From Tetrahymena elliotti 4EA (lineage: Eukaryota > Ciliophora > Oligohymenophorea > Hymenostomatida > Tetrahymenidae): a stretch of DNA of 64,000 nt. Location of the stretch: NCBI GenBank assembly GCA_000231825.2, contig JH720310.1, forward strand, positions 612,813 through 676,812. Reading direction: 5' to 3'. Of this stretch, positions 26,087-39,100 are shown one piece after another. The notes beneath the pieces were generated by a model. The model did no database searches. It had not been told where the DNA came from and was given only the letters and a program-made list of their open reading frames with translations. Position numbers and translations under genes: made by a program. Numbering within the stretch: position 1 is the first letter of the stretch; each line of letters opens with the position of its first letter.

Positions 26087-27304
26087 ATGGATATAAAAAA
26101 TAAGAAAATAAAAACTAAATGCCTGAAGCATTCAGACAAAGATATTAAATATATTAATGTAATAGATCCAACAGATACTAGTATTTAATTGATTTTATGT
26201 GATGATTGTCTATCTGAAAGTGAAGTTAAAGGTAAATTAATCGCCATTAAAAATATCATTTCTAATTAGCCAATCGAAAATTGGCCATATTCTCAAAAAA
26301 ACCCTGAGAAATAAAAAGAAATTAATCAATAAAAAGAGATAATATCTACTCTTCAGTAAGAGATAATGAATTAATTCACCTCATTTAAGAACCAAATAAT
26401 CTCTATTATTGATGAATATCAGAAATCAGTTATCTCTTATTTATAAAATCTAAGTGAAGAATTAACTATTATTTCAGATTCATTCTCCTAAAATGAATAC
26501 AAATCATAGATATCTAATTTATTATTTAATAGTAAATAAGATGTTTTAGAAGCAGAGCTAAGAAATATTCTATCTTTGATGAAATCTAATTATGCTAATT
26601 AAGAAAAATAAAATGATAGTTAATCTAGATTAAACTCAATTAATAAAGTATCTGATAATATAATAAATACTTAAAATGATATATTAGATTATACCACCAA
26701 ATCATTAGAAAATTCTATTTAAGGTATTCACTCTCTTCTGTTTAATAGCTCATCTGTTATGGATTAGCTTGACATTCAACCTTCACAATTTAATAATTCA
26801 TAAAGTAGTATATTAATTAAAAAAAACTAAGAAGGTATTTCTATTGTAATTGATTCTTCATTTTTTCGCTAAGCAGTTTCAAAATATTAATTTGAAAAAG
26901 ATAAAAAATATTTAATACATATTTAAATTGAGAGTAAATCAGTTAATAATGGACACCCTTTGATAGGATTAATTAGAAGTGATAAAATTCATTCTACACA
27001 TCTTTATAAAGAAAATTTATGTTTTTATATTTCTCCTTATGGCTTGCATAAAATAATAAAAGGGGAAAATGTATACAATACATATCCAAGAGAAATAGTA
27101 TTATTTATTAGCATAGATGAAAATAAGATGTATGCAGCTGATTATCCTAGTTATTAAAATGTTAATACACTTCCAGATAATAATAATAATCTCATAAATT
27201 ATAAGAATTTATGTTTGGCTTTTAGTTCAGGAAGTTTAGTATATCTAAAATATAACATAAAAGAATGCAAAATAATTAATGAAGATCCAGATTGGATAAA
27301 GTGA
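26087..27304 (+). CDS. B-box-like plus coiled-coil protein, single exon, 405 aa
   Basis: One uninterrupted frame runs from ATG 26087 to TGA 27302-27304. The N-terminus has a Cys/His cluster, KCLKHSD...LCDDC, with Cys-x2-His and Cys-x2-Cys spacing like a B-box-type zinc finger. Residues about 90-240 are Gln/Glu-rich and predicted helical, suiting a coiled coil. Residues about 265-400 form a mixed hydrophobic domain (YLIHIQIESKSVNNGHPLIG; LCFYISPYGLHKIIKGENV; NLCLAFSSGSLVYL) that recalls a beta-sandwich at the C-end of TRIM-like proteins. The order zinc finger, coiled coil, beta domain is TRIM-like, but no RING is present, so a ubiquitin-ligase role is not supported by sequence. Confidence 0.85.
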
Positions 27305-28177
27305 TAAACAGACATATTTTGGAGTGTTTTGAAAATGTAATATTAATTTCAATCAACTACCATTCCTTGATTATATTTCATAGACTATCCCAATAATAAA
27401 TAAACCTACATTAAAAATAAATTGTAATAGAATCAATATTTTGTCTTGTTCTATTTTTTAGAAGGAACTATTTATTACATATTCATTAATTGTTCAAAAA
27501 AATACAAGAGTTGATATTTTTTATCAAACTTTTATTCTAGTTCTAGCATGCAAATCATTTGTTAACTCAGTTCTTCATTATCTTTAAACAAAGTTAAAAT
27601 ATTTACAAGAAAGATCATTATTTCAAAAATATACGAAGAAAAAAATTTTTTATCAAGAAGAGTAGTTAGTTAGTTAGTTAGTTATTACAAATATGAATAA
27701 AATAAATTTCTCAAAATTATTTTTATTAATCATTCTTAAGATTTTGTTTTGTTTTTTTGAATTTTAAGGCAAGTCCTAAACAAAATAAAATAATATTTCA
27801 AATTTAACTTTTTACCATTTCTATTTTTTTAATTTGCAAGTAATAATTTTTAATGCTTGTTATTTCCTCAACAAAAAACAAATTCTTTGGTGAAACATTT
27901 TTTATAATTTGAGGTTCTAAACCTATTCAGATTTATTTTTTTATTTTTTATGGTTTTTAATTAAATACCAAAAAGATTTTCTATTATTTTTTAATGAGCT
28001 ATTTATTAACAAGAAAAGATCGCTAAACTAGCAAGCAAAGCAATATTCCTCATTTCCTAAATTAAGGTAGAGAATTAAAATATGCTCCTAATTGATAAAT
28101 TGAATTTGTTAATGAGTTTTTTGTTACTTTGAAAGAAAATTGAGGTAATTAATTTTTCAAAGTTTAGATAAAGATAG
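27305..28177. other. Convergent intergenic region
   Basis: The space between two gene 3' ends. It is AT-rich with a TTAG run near 27665. No feature was recognised. Confidence 0.5.
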
Positions 28178-29353
28178 TCAGTTGATTTTGATAATTTTAG
28201 AGCTTTTATTTTAATTATATTTGCGATTAAGCATTCTGATAGCTTTGATATGTGCTTCTCCTATTCCTTCTCCAAATGAGTTAGGATAAATTCCAACAAA
28301 GCAATTATGGCCAATAGGAAAGTAATTGTGATTAATTGATATTCCTGTTTCTATCTATTATTATAAAAACTCACTGTTGTCTATTGAGGTTTCATCTACC
28401 AATTTATTTAGCAAATCTAAAGGAACCCAAGCACTATAATCAATCTCTTTCCTTTATTAAGATAGTTAAATATCTTTAAAAGACTCTTTTATCTTAAATG
28501 TGTAAAATATCACCAAACTAGATCTTTGTGGGTAGTTAATAGTTAAACTAGTTGGGAATACGCTTTCATATAAAAATAAAGGTTTTGGATCTTCAGCTAA
28601 ATGAACAGTACTTTTAGTCAAAAAATCTTCTTTCTTAGGTTATTGATTGGTATCTACTTTCTTCTTCTAATCTTACATTTTTTTCTACAATCTTGTTTAT
28701 CTTTTGAACATATTTTCTTCTTCATCTTCTCCACCTATTTCTTTCTCTTCATTAATAGCTTACTAATTATTATGAGATTATTATTCAAAGTCATCTTCTA
28801 AGTCAAAGATTTCCTCTTAGTTCTATGGCAAAAGGATATTTAATCCTACTTCTTCTTTAATTTCTCTAAAAGCTGTATTTATTAAACTTTCTCCTACATC
28901 AACTTATCCTCCAGGAAATACCCAACAACGAGGATATGTTCTCATTTCTGGGTTTCTCTTAGTGAGTAGAACATAGTTATTCTTATCGATAATAATTCCA
29001 CAAGCGGCTACTCCAATTGTTTATTAACTAAGCTAAAATTACTAATCTAATCTACTAAACTAAAAATGAGGACAAATATTGGCATGCTAAAATGTGATAT
29101 TTTAGTAAACTAAGTTTTATTTATCTTGCTATTACTTTTAAGCATCAGTCAACCTAGCAAATCCTTATTTCTGATCATAATACAAATTAACCTGTATCTC
29201 ATCTAGCTGCTTTTCAAAATGGCCATTTTTTACCTTTTCTAATAAACAAGTTCCAATTTTTTGAAATTAAGAGTCTTCTCCAACTTTCAGTTTAATCACT
29301 TCTGGTTTAGAATTAGCTTAATTTTGTTTTTTACCTTTATTATTTATGTCCAT
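28178..29353 (-). CDS. Nudix hydrolase, NUDT17-like
   Basis: Single-exon minus-strand frame of 391 aa, ATG at 29353-29351 and TGA at 28180-28178. The Nudix box lies at about residues 148-171: GGQVDVGE, then REIKEEVGL, matching G-x5-E-x7-REUxEExGU with all metal-binding glutamates present. Just upstream are CGIIIDKNNYVLLTKRNP and YPRCWVFPGG, the usual beta strands before the box. The N-terminal 130 residues include a Gln-rich stretch and NICPHFQF. The region after the box has a charged insert (EKEIGGEDEEE), then FLYESVFP and WVPLDLL, the typical C-terminal half of the fold. Nudix enzymes hydrolyse nucleoside diphosphates linked to another moiety. Arrangement and size suggest NUDT17-like, but the substrate cannot be read from sequence. 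Confidence 0.92.
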
Positions 29354-30789
29354 TTCTACTTACAATTTCGTTTTTAATTATTCAATCTAATTGTTTTTTT
29401 TAATTAATTAATTTATTTTGATAATATGAATTATAATAAATATTGTTGATTTAATTCCTTCTTTCTAAAGATACAATCTACTTAGTTAGCTATTCTATTC
29501 ATTCCACTTTTATCAGAAAATTTAAATGAAGTAAGTATCTATTTTAAGAATCTTACTGATAATAAGTGTATTTTCAAAGCCTAAATTTATGAAATTTGAT
29601 GTCATTCTTCATTAACCATAATAAATACAAATTAACTAAAATAATAATAGAAACATTTCTCATAAAATAATTAATCTCATGTTTTTCAATCTTATTAGTA
29701 GAATTTGTTTAATTAGATTTTTAATTTTAATTCCAAAATAATAGATTATTATTTAAACGCAAAAGATAAATAATTTAAACTTTTCAAATTTAGCTTTAAA
29801 TACTTAAAAAAGAAATCTTCAAATCAAAATTATTATTAGCTAATCAAAAATCGAAACAAAAATTAATAATTCTTACTTAAAATCTTAATCATCTTTTTTA
29901 AAATCAAATTCATTTTTATTTTAAAAAAATATCTTTTTAGAAATTCGATAGAAAATTTAAGAAAATAAAAATAGAAATTTTAAATTCATTTTCATTTTTT
30001 ATGATCAAATCAATGATTATTTTAAAAATACATATTTTAAAAATGATATTTAAATTAAAGAAAAATTAAAAATTATTAATTTATTTTATATTATTATCAA
30101 TCAGATCAACAAAACAAACTCACATTTTTACGAATCTTGAAAAAAATAAAGAAGTTAAAAACCATTTTGTTTGTTTGTTTGTTTTGCTTGATCAAAAAAT
30201 AAATATTTTAAGATTTTTGAAAGAAACATTGTAAAATTTCAGAAAAATAAAAAATCATTTTCATATTCACTACAACAAAATCAAATCAACAATTGTTTTT
30301 GGAAAAATACATATTTTAGGTCATTTTGAAAAAGTAGTTGGATAATAAAGTGTTTTAATTAATAATTTTTCTTATAAAAGTTATTAATTATCAACTAGTT
30401 ATTATGAAATGCTTAACATTTTGATGATTTCTTTATAATTCTATAAATAAATCAAAATTGAATTAGAACTGCTCATTAAATTTTGTGAAGGAATATTTCT
30501 TAATTATTGCTTTAATCAAACAACAAATAGAAAATTTGAGAAAACAGATTGAGAAAAAATTGTCAATTTTTCTTTTTCAATATTTTTTTATTTTGTGAAA
30601 ACAAACTATTTAGTTTTTAAACAATAAATTCATTTTTTTATAATTTTAAAAAGATTTGCCTGATTTTGTAATATTAATTGATTTGAATATTTAACTATTA
30701 TTTTATATTAATGATTAGATGTTTGTTTATTTTGTATTTATCTTGTTTATGTTATTATAAATAAAGATTTTTCAACTTAATAATTTGTA
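29354..30789. other. Divergent intergenic region
   Basis: The 1.4 kb between the divergent Nudix gene and the next plus-strand gene should hold both promoters. No motif beyond poly-A/T tracts and a (GTTT) run near 30168 could be singled out. Confidence 0.5.
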
Positions 30790-31875
30790 ATGAATAATCA
30801 ATTTAATTAATAACGCAAAGATAGCGATGATGAAGGGACTAATTTAGATATTTTAGAATTGAGGAATAATAAGATTCCAAAAGTCTTGATGGTATTCATG
30901 TACATTCTAGGATTTATTAGCTTCATTCTTATTAGTATTTCTTTTGGCTTCATGTTTTTTAATCCAGTTAATGAGTAGGATTATCTAAATAATATAAAAT
31001 TGTAGGAATCTATTTAACATTGGGTACATAACCATATGGCTGAGGAGTTTAAATCTTATAAATTTGAATTAAATGTAAAATCATTTTCTTCAGAAAAGAA
31101 GCTTTAGAAGATTCCCTTTTACACTGAAGATAAAAGATTTAACTTGACATAATCACCTGGATATTTTGAAAAATAATTTAAAGATAATGAATATATGTTT
31201 GGTGTCTTTGATTTTGAATACTTCAATGTTCCTTTAGGAAATTCAGCTGATTATTGCTTATAAATTAAATATTATGACAAGGTTAAAAAAGTTATTTATC
31301 ATAAAACAAGCTATTCTTCATTATAAAAAGAGCCATAATGTTCTTTGTTATCTAGCAATAAATACAACAAATTAGATGCAACTGGAATTAAAATATCACC
31401 ATGGAGATAAATAAAAACTGAATGTAAAGAATGTGTCTGTCCCCAAGGAATTAAATAAAATATAGATGGGTAATAGTACTGCTTTTAGTATCAAGTTTTA
31501 ACCTAAATTTGTATTGTCGTCCAAATAAATGTTAATAAATAAGTAGAGTATGTAAGAGGATGTTTTAAAAATAATACTCACCAAGTATTTAGAACAGCTT
31601 AAGTGCATGAAAATTTGTCTTTTGAAGATTTGACTTTATAAATTAGAGAAATTAAGGACCCCTATATAACGGCTCTTAGTCTTTCTTAAAATGATGTACC
31701 TATCAAATTCGAAAATGCTAATTTTCCTTCTATAATCAGACTATTATTTGAGATTGGTTTCGGAATCCTAGTCTTTACAATCATGTTAAATTTAGTTTAT
31801 AAAGCAAATAGATCTCCAAGTGCCAACAGAAGACGCACAAGGATTACCTCAATCATTTAATTAAAGGACTAATGA
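30790..31875 (+). CDS. Two-pass membrane protein with extracellular Cys domain
   Basis: Single exon, 361 aa, ATG 30790 to TGA 31873-31875. After a short polar N-terminus there is a membrane segment at about residues 33-56 (VLMVFMYILGFISFILIS). A lumenal or extracellular domain of about 260 residues follows, with clustered cysteines (ECKECVCPQG near residue 215). A second membrane helix lies near 322-344 (IIRLLFEIGFGILVFTIML), then a basic tail with SPSANRRRTR. The topology is two helices enclosing one large loop, like several receptor-scaffold or channel-accessory families, but no family signature was recognised. The basic juxtamembrane tail suggests its end is cytosolic. Confidence 0.87.
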
Positions 31876-33102
31876 AACGTGCTCAAACCTCTCTGTTTGA
31901 TTTAAATATCAACCAAAAAATATTAATTTACTTACAATCATTTTCAAATTTAAATTAACAATCAAAATTAAATATTAAGCTTAAATTGCCATCTTTTAAG
32001 TCTTTGCAATCAAAATTTATATTTTTGTAAATCCATTTAGTCTATTAATTTCATTTCTTTCAATATATTTAAAAAGCAAAAACTAACACTTCAATATAAT
32101 AAAAAAAAAGTTTTTTTTATTTTTTGTTTGTGTTCATAAATCAATTGTTTTAAATTTATTTTTAAAAACAACTTGTTTCTAATATGGAAGTAATTGTTAA
32201 AAATATTTCTTTTTCATCAAAAAATAAAATGAAAAAGAATAATTAACAAATATTAAAATGAACGGTTTAATCTATAAGTGAGAAAAAAAATTATTTGAGG
32301 GGGGTCATTTTAGGGGAATTAGTGAACCATTCAAATTACTATAAATGGTATTTTATAGTTTGAAGTATAAAAAACGTAACTACCCCAGAAAATACCCCCA
32401 CCTCCCCACAAATTATTAATTATCTTAATGAGTTTTATCAAAATTGAATCTATAACTAAAAAACAAACAAACAAACAAACAAATGTATTTTATTCAATTA
32501 GTTAACAAATAAATAATAATTTCTTAATCTTCTATTTTAGAGTTTAATTTTCCTTGTTAAATTTTTATTTTAATTGCTTGTTTATGATATTAGCGCTTCT
32601 TTATCAGAATTAATTTATTCAATTTATAATAAGCTAATCTATGACTATTTAAAAATCAAAAAATTCAGTTTTTTTTAATGAGATCTCATATTTTTTTAGA
32701 ATAATTTTATGTTTTTACAATTTAAGATTTTTAAAGAAATTAATTAAATATTTTTAGATTATCTCATTTTTTGACCAATATATTTTTTTATAGCTTTTGT
32801 ATTAAGAATTTAATCTTTTTATTTGGTAAAAAATTATTAAATGAAAGATAAAAATGATTTTCAATAAATTTTGTTTAAATATTTTTTAGATTTTTGTGTA
32901 CCATTTAAAATTGATTGATACAAGATTATAAAATCTCACTATAAAGAATATAATGAAATGAGAAGAAACAAATAATCAATTATAAAAGTGATTTGGATTA
33001 ATTAAAAATAAATAAATTCAAACGCTATTTAAATAATTTGGTTTATAGAAAGTTAAGAATTAATTTACTTTCAAGTAGAGTTTTAATTTGATTAAAGAAA
33101 GC
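31876..33102. other. Intergenic region with G-run and C-run patches
   Basis: No gene seen. It has a G-rich patch at 32297-32315 (GAGGGGGGTCATTTTAGGGG) and a C-rich patch at 32384-32407 (ACCCC repeats), unusual in this AT-rich setting. A (CAAA)n run lies at 32461-32482. Confidence 0.55.
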
Positions 33103-36100
33103 ATGAATAGGTCTACCTTTTTTGTTTTTGACTGTTTAAATAAAACACTTATTTAATAAATAAATAGATAAAGTTTTTGTACATTATTTTTATCAAACAA
33201 AGAAAAGTAAAAAAAAGCAAGTATCACTTAAATAAGATATTAGCTATTAGGAAATTAGTTAGTTTAGAGAGATAAGATGAGATAAGCAATTTAAGTAAGG
33301 GGATTTAATTAATAGATAGCAAGTCCTTTACTTGATGAGTTAAAATAATTTTATATTAATGATATTTACCAACTATTTAAGTCAACAAAAAGGAATTTGA
33401 ATTTTTCAATTCTTATTTTTTGCTTTCAATAGATTGTACTCATTTAACTGCAAATTGATAACAAAACATACAAAGACTTAGTGTCAAGTTAGAAGATTTT
33501 CTCCTAATTTATAGGATACCTCTTCTTTGTCAAGGAATTCTCAAAAGACACTCAAAGTTAATAGAAACTTAACACTGCAGTTGAGCTTTTCTTGATATTC
33601 AATTGTTTATTTTTGTTCTTTTTGATATTGAGTTTCATTTTTAGAAGTAGAATTAAAAAATATTCTTTTCCAACCTTTTCTTTGGTGTCTCAAAGCTATG
33701 AGTACTTAATAGCTCTCCCTTCTTTGTATATTTCGTTGTCAAATTACCAATATGCTATATCATTTTTCAACTTGGTACTTACTATGTTCATTGGTAAAAA
33801 ATCTATTTTTTTTATTCATACTAATAATAAATAACTTCATTTAATAATAGGATCTTTAGTAATATCTCTGGATTATAGCTACTTTTTTCAAGATAATGAT
33901 GTATTAATTAAATGTGATTCCCATTTAAATCCAACTTTATTTCACTTAGACTTAATTATTTCTATAGCAAGCTGCTTTTTTGATATTTATGAAATCCTAG
34001 GTGTTTCTTTTACTATTAATATACTTAAAATAATCTTGATATTAAGAAACCACACATATCTAAACAAAAAAACTCTAAAATGGTATTTAATCTTCCTTGT
34101 ATTTAGGATCAACATGGTTTTTTCTTTTTTTATATACATAATTAATGATTCCGATTAAGATCTTCTATTCTTATCAATAATCATCTTTTTACCATTATCT
34201 TATCAGATAGGAAATATTGTTTTTTTAAGCTATTATGAATATATTAACTTGTAGGCTGGCTTATAAAATATATAAAATTAAGATTTTAGCTTATTTAAGT
34301 TTATTTTAAATGACCCAAATAAATAACTTGATATATTCTGTAGATTGCTTTTTGATAACACCAAAGAAAGACTGCATTTCTCTTCCCATTTAGAAAACTC
34401 TACTTTTCTATTTACCAAGCAAATATTTGAACAAGAAAATCAAAGTAATAATACCATTGAATAACTGGAATAAGATGACCATTCTCCCAGCTAATCTAAA
34501 TAAAAAAAAGTAAAAATTTATTAATTTTATTTTACTTAAATTATCTGATCAATACTCATCTTTCCAAACAAAATTTTAAACCATTTCTTCTTATATAATT
34601 ATTTTGAGAGCTCTCTACAATTTTTATCTTTGTGAAATATTTTTTCAATTCTCATATTTTTCAGGCAAAGTTTAAAACTATTTCTTCCAGTACAATTTTT
34701 TTAAGAGTTAAAAATTAATACTTCAAATTAATTTCTTTATTTTATCTTTCTTAAATTATTACTCATCTTTGCAGGCAAAATTTAAAACATTTTTGATAAC
34801 TATTTCTTCTTAAATAATTATTTTAATAATTAAAAATTATTCCTCTCATTAGTATTTTTACAGCAAATAAAATGTTTTTTAATTGATTTAATTGAGCGGA
34901 AATTTAATTTATCTTAATTTATTTTGAACTGAGTATTTATCAATTTTTGTTACTTCCGAAATATGTTGAAATCAATCAAATTATTTATTTACTTAATTAA
35001 CAGGGTTTGAAAAAAGGAGAAAGCTAATAGAAGCAGAAGATTGATGAAAAGGAAATTTTAAATGATTCTTTTAACGTTTAAGCTATGAAGAATATATTGT
35101 GTTTATATGAAGATCATTTGAAATCTAAAAAAACAAATAATTGTTTAAATGAGCTTCATTTTTCTTATTTGACGTTTCTTGCTTCTTTGAGTTTGAATTC
35201 TTGTTTTTCTTACATTTAAATATTAAATCTTAAGTCAAACCAAAAGCTTCGCTTAGGGTGGAAAGATTAGCAGAAGATGCAATATATTATGAGGTAGGCA
35301 GAAATTCAATCTCTGATTAATCAGTAAAGAATGAAGAAGGATGAAGAGTTTTAGCTTTATCTGATTTTGCAATTTGAGGATGAAATGAATAAGCTGCAGT
35401 AGCAATACTTTTAGTGTTTAAGACAATATAAAATAGCTGTAGAAAAATTATCAATGAGTTTTGTTGAGATAAATGAGATATTTTTGATATTGAAGGAATA
35501 CAGAGATGAAAGAAATAAATTAGAGTAAAGTATTATTCATTAATTATAATTGAATAGCTAGAGTGAAACTCTAAAGAATCTTTGCGTCAATTTTGATTTT
35601 TACATGCTTCATAAACAATCCCTGCTAAAATTTTATGAGAACTAGAATAGACAGCAAATATAATAGTTGAAAAAGAAAGACTATTATAGCAAAAATAGTT
35701 GCTTTATTTACATTTCTTTACTTGAAAAATCTTTTGGGATCATTTAAAAAGCAAATAGATCTTTTGTGAAAGCATTTGGATTTTAAAATAAATAATAAAT
35801 TCTTGGAAAATCTATTTAATAAATTTTACCTGAATAGTTTTTAAAGAAATCTTCTGAAACAGCTCTATCTTAGATAATTACTGAAGAGTTCTTATCCCTC
35901 TATAATGAAACTGTTTAAATGCCTCTTTTTATAGCTAAAAATTCATTAGGCTATTCAATTCCTTTGCAGTTGAAAATTCAAACTTAGATGATAGATACTA
36001 ATGATTTTGGTCTAACAATATGGGCTAAACCAATAAAAGACGATAACATATACATCATGTTAGATTAAAAAGATCATTCCATGATAAAAGTAGCAAGCAG

Positions 36101-39100
36101 AAGCTTTTATTAAGAATTTATTTATGAGGGTTTTAATTTGCAATAAATAAAAAGCATAAGAATGGATAGTCTCATACCTTTGCTTGATCATTTCATCAAG
36201 GTAAGTCAAACAGACAAAGGAAGAAAATTTGAAACTCTTTTAGTTTAGCCATTTGATAGAATCGAAGCAAAAGTAAAGCCAAACTTAAAAGACCCTAATT
36301 TCTTAAATAATTTAAAATTCTCTTAAATTCATGTCATTAATGTTTCTTTTTAAACATTTGAGTCGAAACTATCACCTTATATTAACATGGTCATTGAAAA
36401 TTATGAGCCTTTATACTATGAAAAAGACAAGATTTAATACATTTAGTTATATTAGACTCAAATTAAAGAAATTTGTGGAATTTCTTTGCAATTTGATCCT
36501 GACTACTAATTAGAAGATGTTATGAGTGATATGAGGGTCAAATCATTTAAAGTTAAAGATAATTTCAGCAGTAGAATAGTTAAAATACCAGAAGTATAAG
36601 CAAGTAGTCTACCCCAAAACGAATCAACAACTATTCAATATCATTAAAATAGTAAAATATAAAATTAGCGAAACAGTGTGAAAAATGAGCTTGAAAAGCA
36701 AATAACTTTTTCATAGAAAGAATAAAAAATAGAAAATTTTGAAATTTAATGCACAAGTCCATCTAAAACTCAAGATAAAGACAACAACAGTTTTTATGTC
36801 AATGCTTAGGAAAAATAATAAAGTGAAGATCCTAATTACACAATCAATTTGTATAGTTTCCATAAATAGGAAAAGGATTAGAGTTCAAATATAAATGATG
36901 AATCCTTTTAAGTGATAAGGATAGCTCAACTTGCCAGTTAAAATATTTAAAAAGAAAATTTTATAAATTAATATAGCCAAGTAGAAAAAGCTCAAAAGGA
37001 GAATGATCAAAATTAAAATAATGAAAATTATGATGCAAAATAAATGTTTAAAGGCTGTGAATCAAAAGAATTCAATTAAAACCCTATGAATGAAACTCTA
37101 AATAACAAAGAAATAAATCTAGAAATTAATTCAAAGGACTCTACTTAAAAATTCTATGATGAACTTGACAAAAAAGTTAAATAATTCCAGAACTTAAATT
37201 CAAGAGAGTCTTCCTTTAATTAGCTACTATCAACTAAAACAGGCTTTTAATTCTCAGCATTTCAAAGCAAGAGATTCAAGTTAGCAACAGATGAAAGCAA
37301 GCCTATTAATCAAGAAAAAGAAAAGGAATTATCTGCTGAAATCTAAAGTAAAATGCCTATCACCTTAGAAGAAAGTCAGAAAAAACAAAAAATTGACTTG
37401 CAATCTGTTTCTTCTTCCAATAGATCTGTTTAAAATCAGTAAAAATTTTCAAATATTTTTCTAATAAAAACTTTTATTTCTTTTTACAATCCAATCCACT
37501 TAAAGCCATTTAATTTCATGCATGAATATCTTTGGTTTGAAAATCTAATTAAGACTAGTAATTTTCTAAGAATAATTCTTCCATTAAATTCAAAAAAATT
37601 TTTAAATCAAGTCAATCAAGGTTTTTTTTATTGTTTGCATACTATAAAAATATGGGTAAAATAAATATCCATATGAATTTGAATATAAAAGTATAAAGCA
37701 TCTATATATCTAATATTTCAATAGTCTTAAAGATCTTAATCCATTGAAGAAATAATTAATTACCTCTGTTTTTTTAGTTATTTTTTATCAAATTTTATTT
37801 AATTTATCATTTTATTTCAATTAAAAATTACCATTTATTTGCTTATCAATTTATTGATGAAAATTAGATATTTATTTTAGATGATTCACACAAAGAAATA
37901 GATGAACTACCTGAAGATAATAAATGCAATAGGAATAATTTCAGTTTTGGCAACACTTTCTTTAACTTTTTCTGGTTTTTTTACATTTTTCACAAATTTG
38001 AATTCTTAAAGGGAGAATTTTAAATATATAAACTGGATTTATATAGTGAATATTCAAATGAGCTATGCTCTTTCTGAGACTTACATAAATAATTTGAATA
38101 GTTAGGGTTATTTGCAAACTTCTGCTGCTGATAGTTAAGCATTCTAGCAAGAGATATAAAAACAAATAAAATCTAGAATTGACTTAAGCTAAGATAATAT
38201 AATGTCTTTGTACAACAATACAAACACCAACATTGAAGTCTTTTAGATTATAAAATAAAAACTGATTCAACAAGCTATTTTCAGTAGCAAAACATCAAGC
38301 AATTAGTATAATTTTTCTCTGCTATACTCTATGTTATTACAAACTGCAGGTATTTATCACTTTGCTTCAGGTTAAGATCCAACTGGGATATTTCTCTAAC
38401 AAAATGAGCAAAATTACCCAAATCTGAATTCTCAAGTTTAATTAGTGATCGAATAACTAAATTCTCAGTACTAAAGTCAACTAAACTCAATATTAAACTA
38501 AAGCTTGATTCAATTATATGTTGTCATTTTAGTAACCTTTTTCTTCCTTCTTAGCATCATACCAAGTTATGTATTTGCTAAAATAAGACAGTAAAAAATA
38601 TTAGAACTTTTTGCTACTTTTGACCCTAAATCTCTGAAAGAAATTTTGGGCCAACTTACAATTTAGTTATCTCAATACACAAACTTCGAAAAGAACTAAA
38701 CTATGGGATCAAGATCAAATTATTCAACAAATTTAAATTAAACTCATTTATCCAAGTAAATTTAAGCTTAAGTTAACATTGAAAAAAAATTAAATATTAG
38801 TAGAACTTCTGCTCTACAATATTCATTAAAGTATCTCATTTTTGGTTTAATTACAATCTTCTGCCTAATTTTAATCTATCCTATCATAAACTATATCATC
38901 GTCAGGTAGTTCATAGATAATTCCACAGTCATCAATAACTTTAATAGTAATGTTTTAATTTATTTATTTATTTAACATTTCTTCCTTATTCTTATTTTTT
39001 TAATAAAATTTCCTAATTCCCACCCATCCCAAAGTTTTATTAGATTAATTTAATATATATTCACTCATATAGAACGATAATATTATTTTTTAAAATGAAA

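Noticed and set aside
33277..33279. Internal ATG as the start of the PAS-like membrane protein
   Set aside because: The frame is open back to ATG 33103 without TGA. I kept the longer start but cannot exclude this one.
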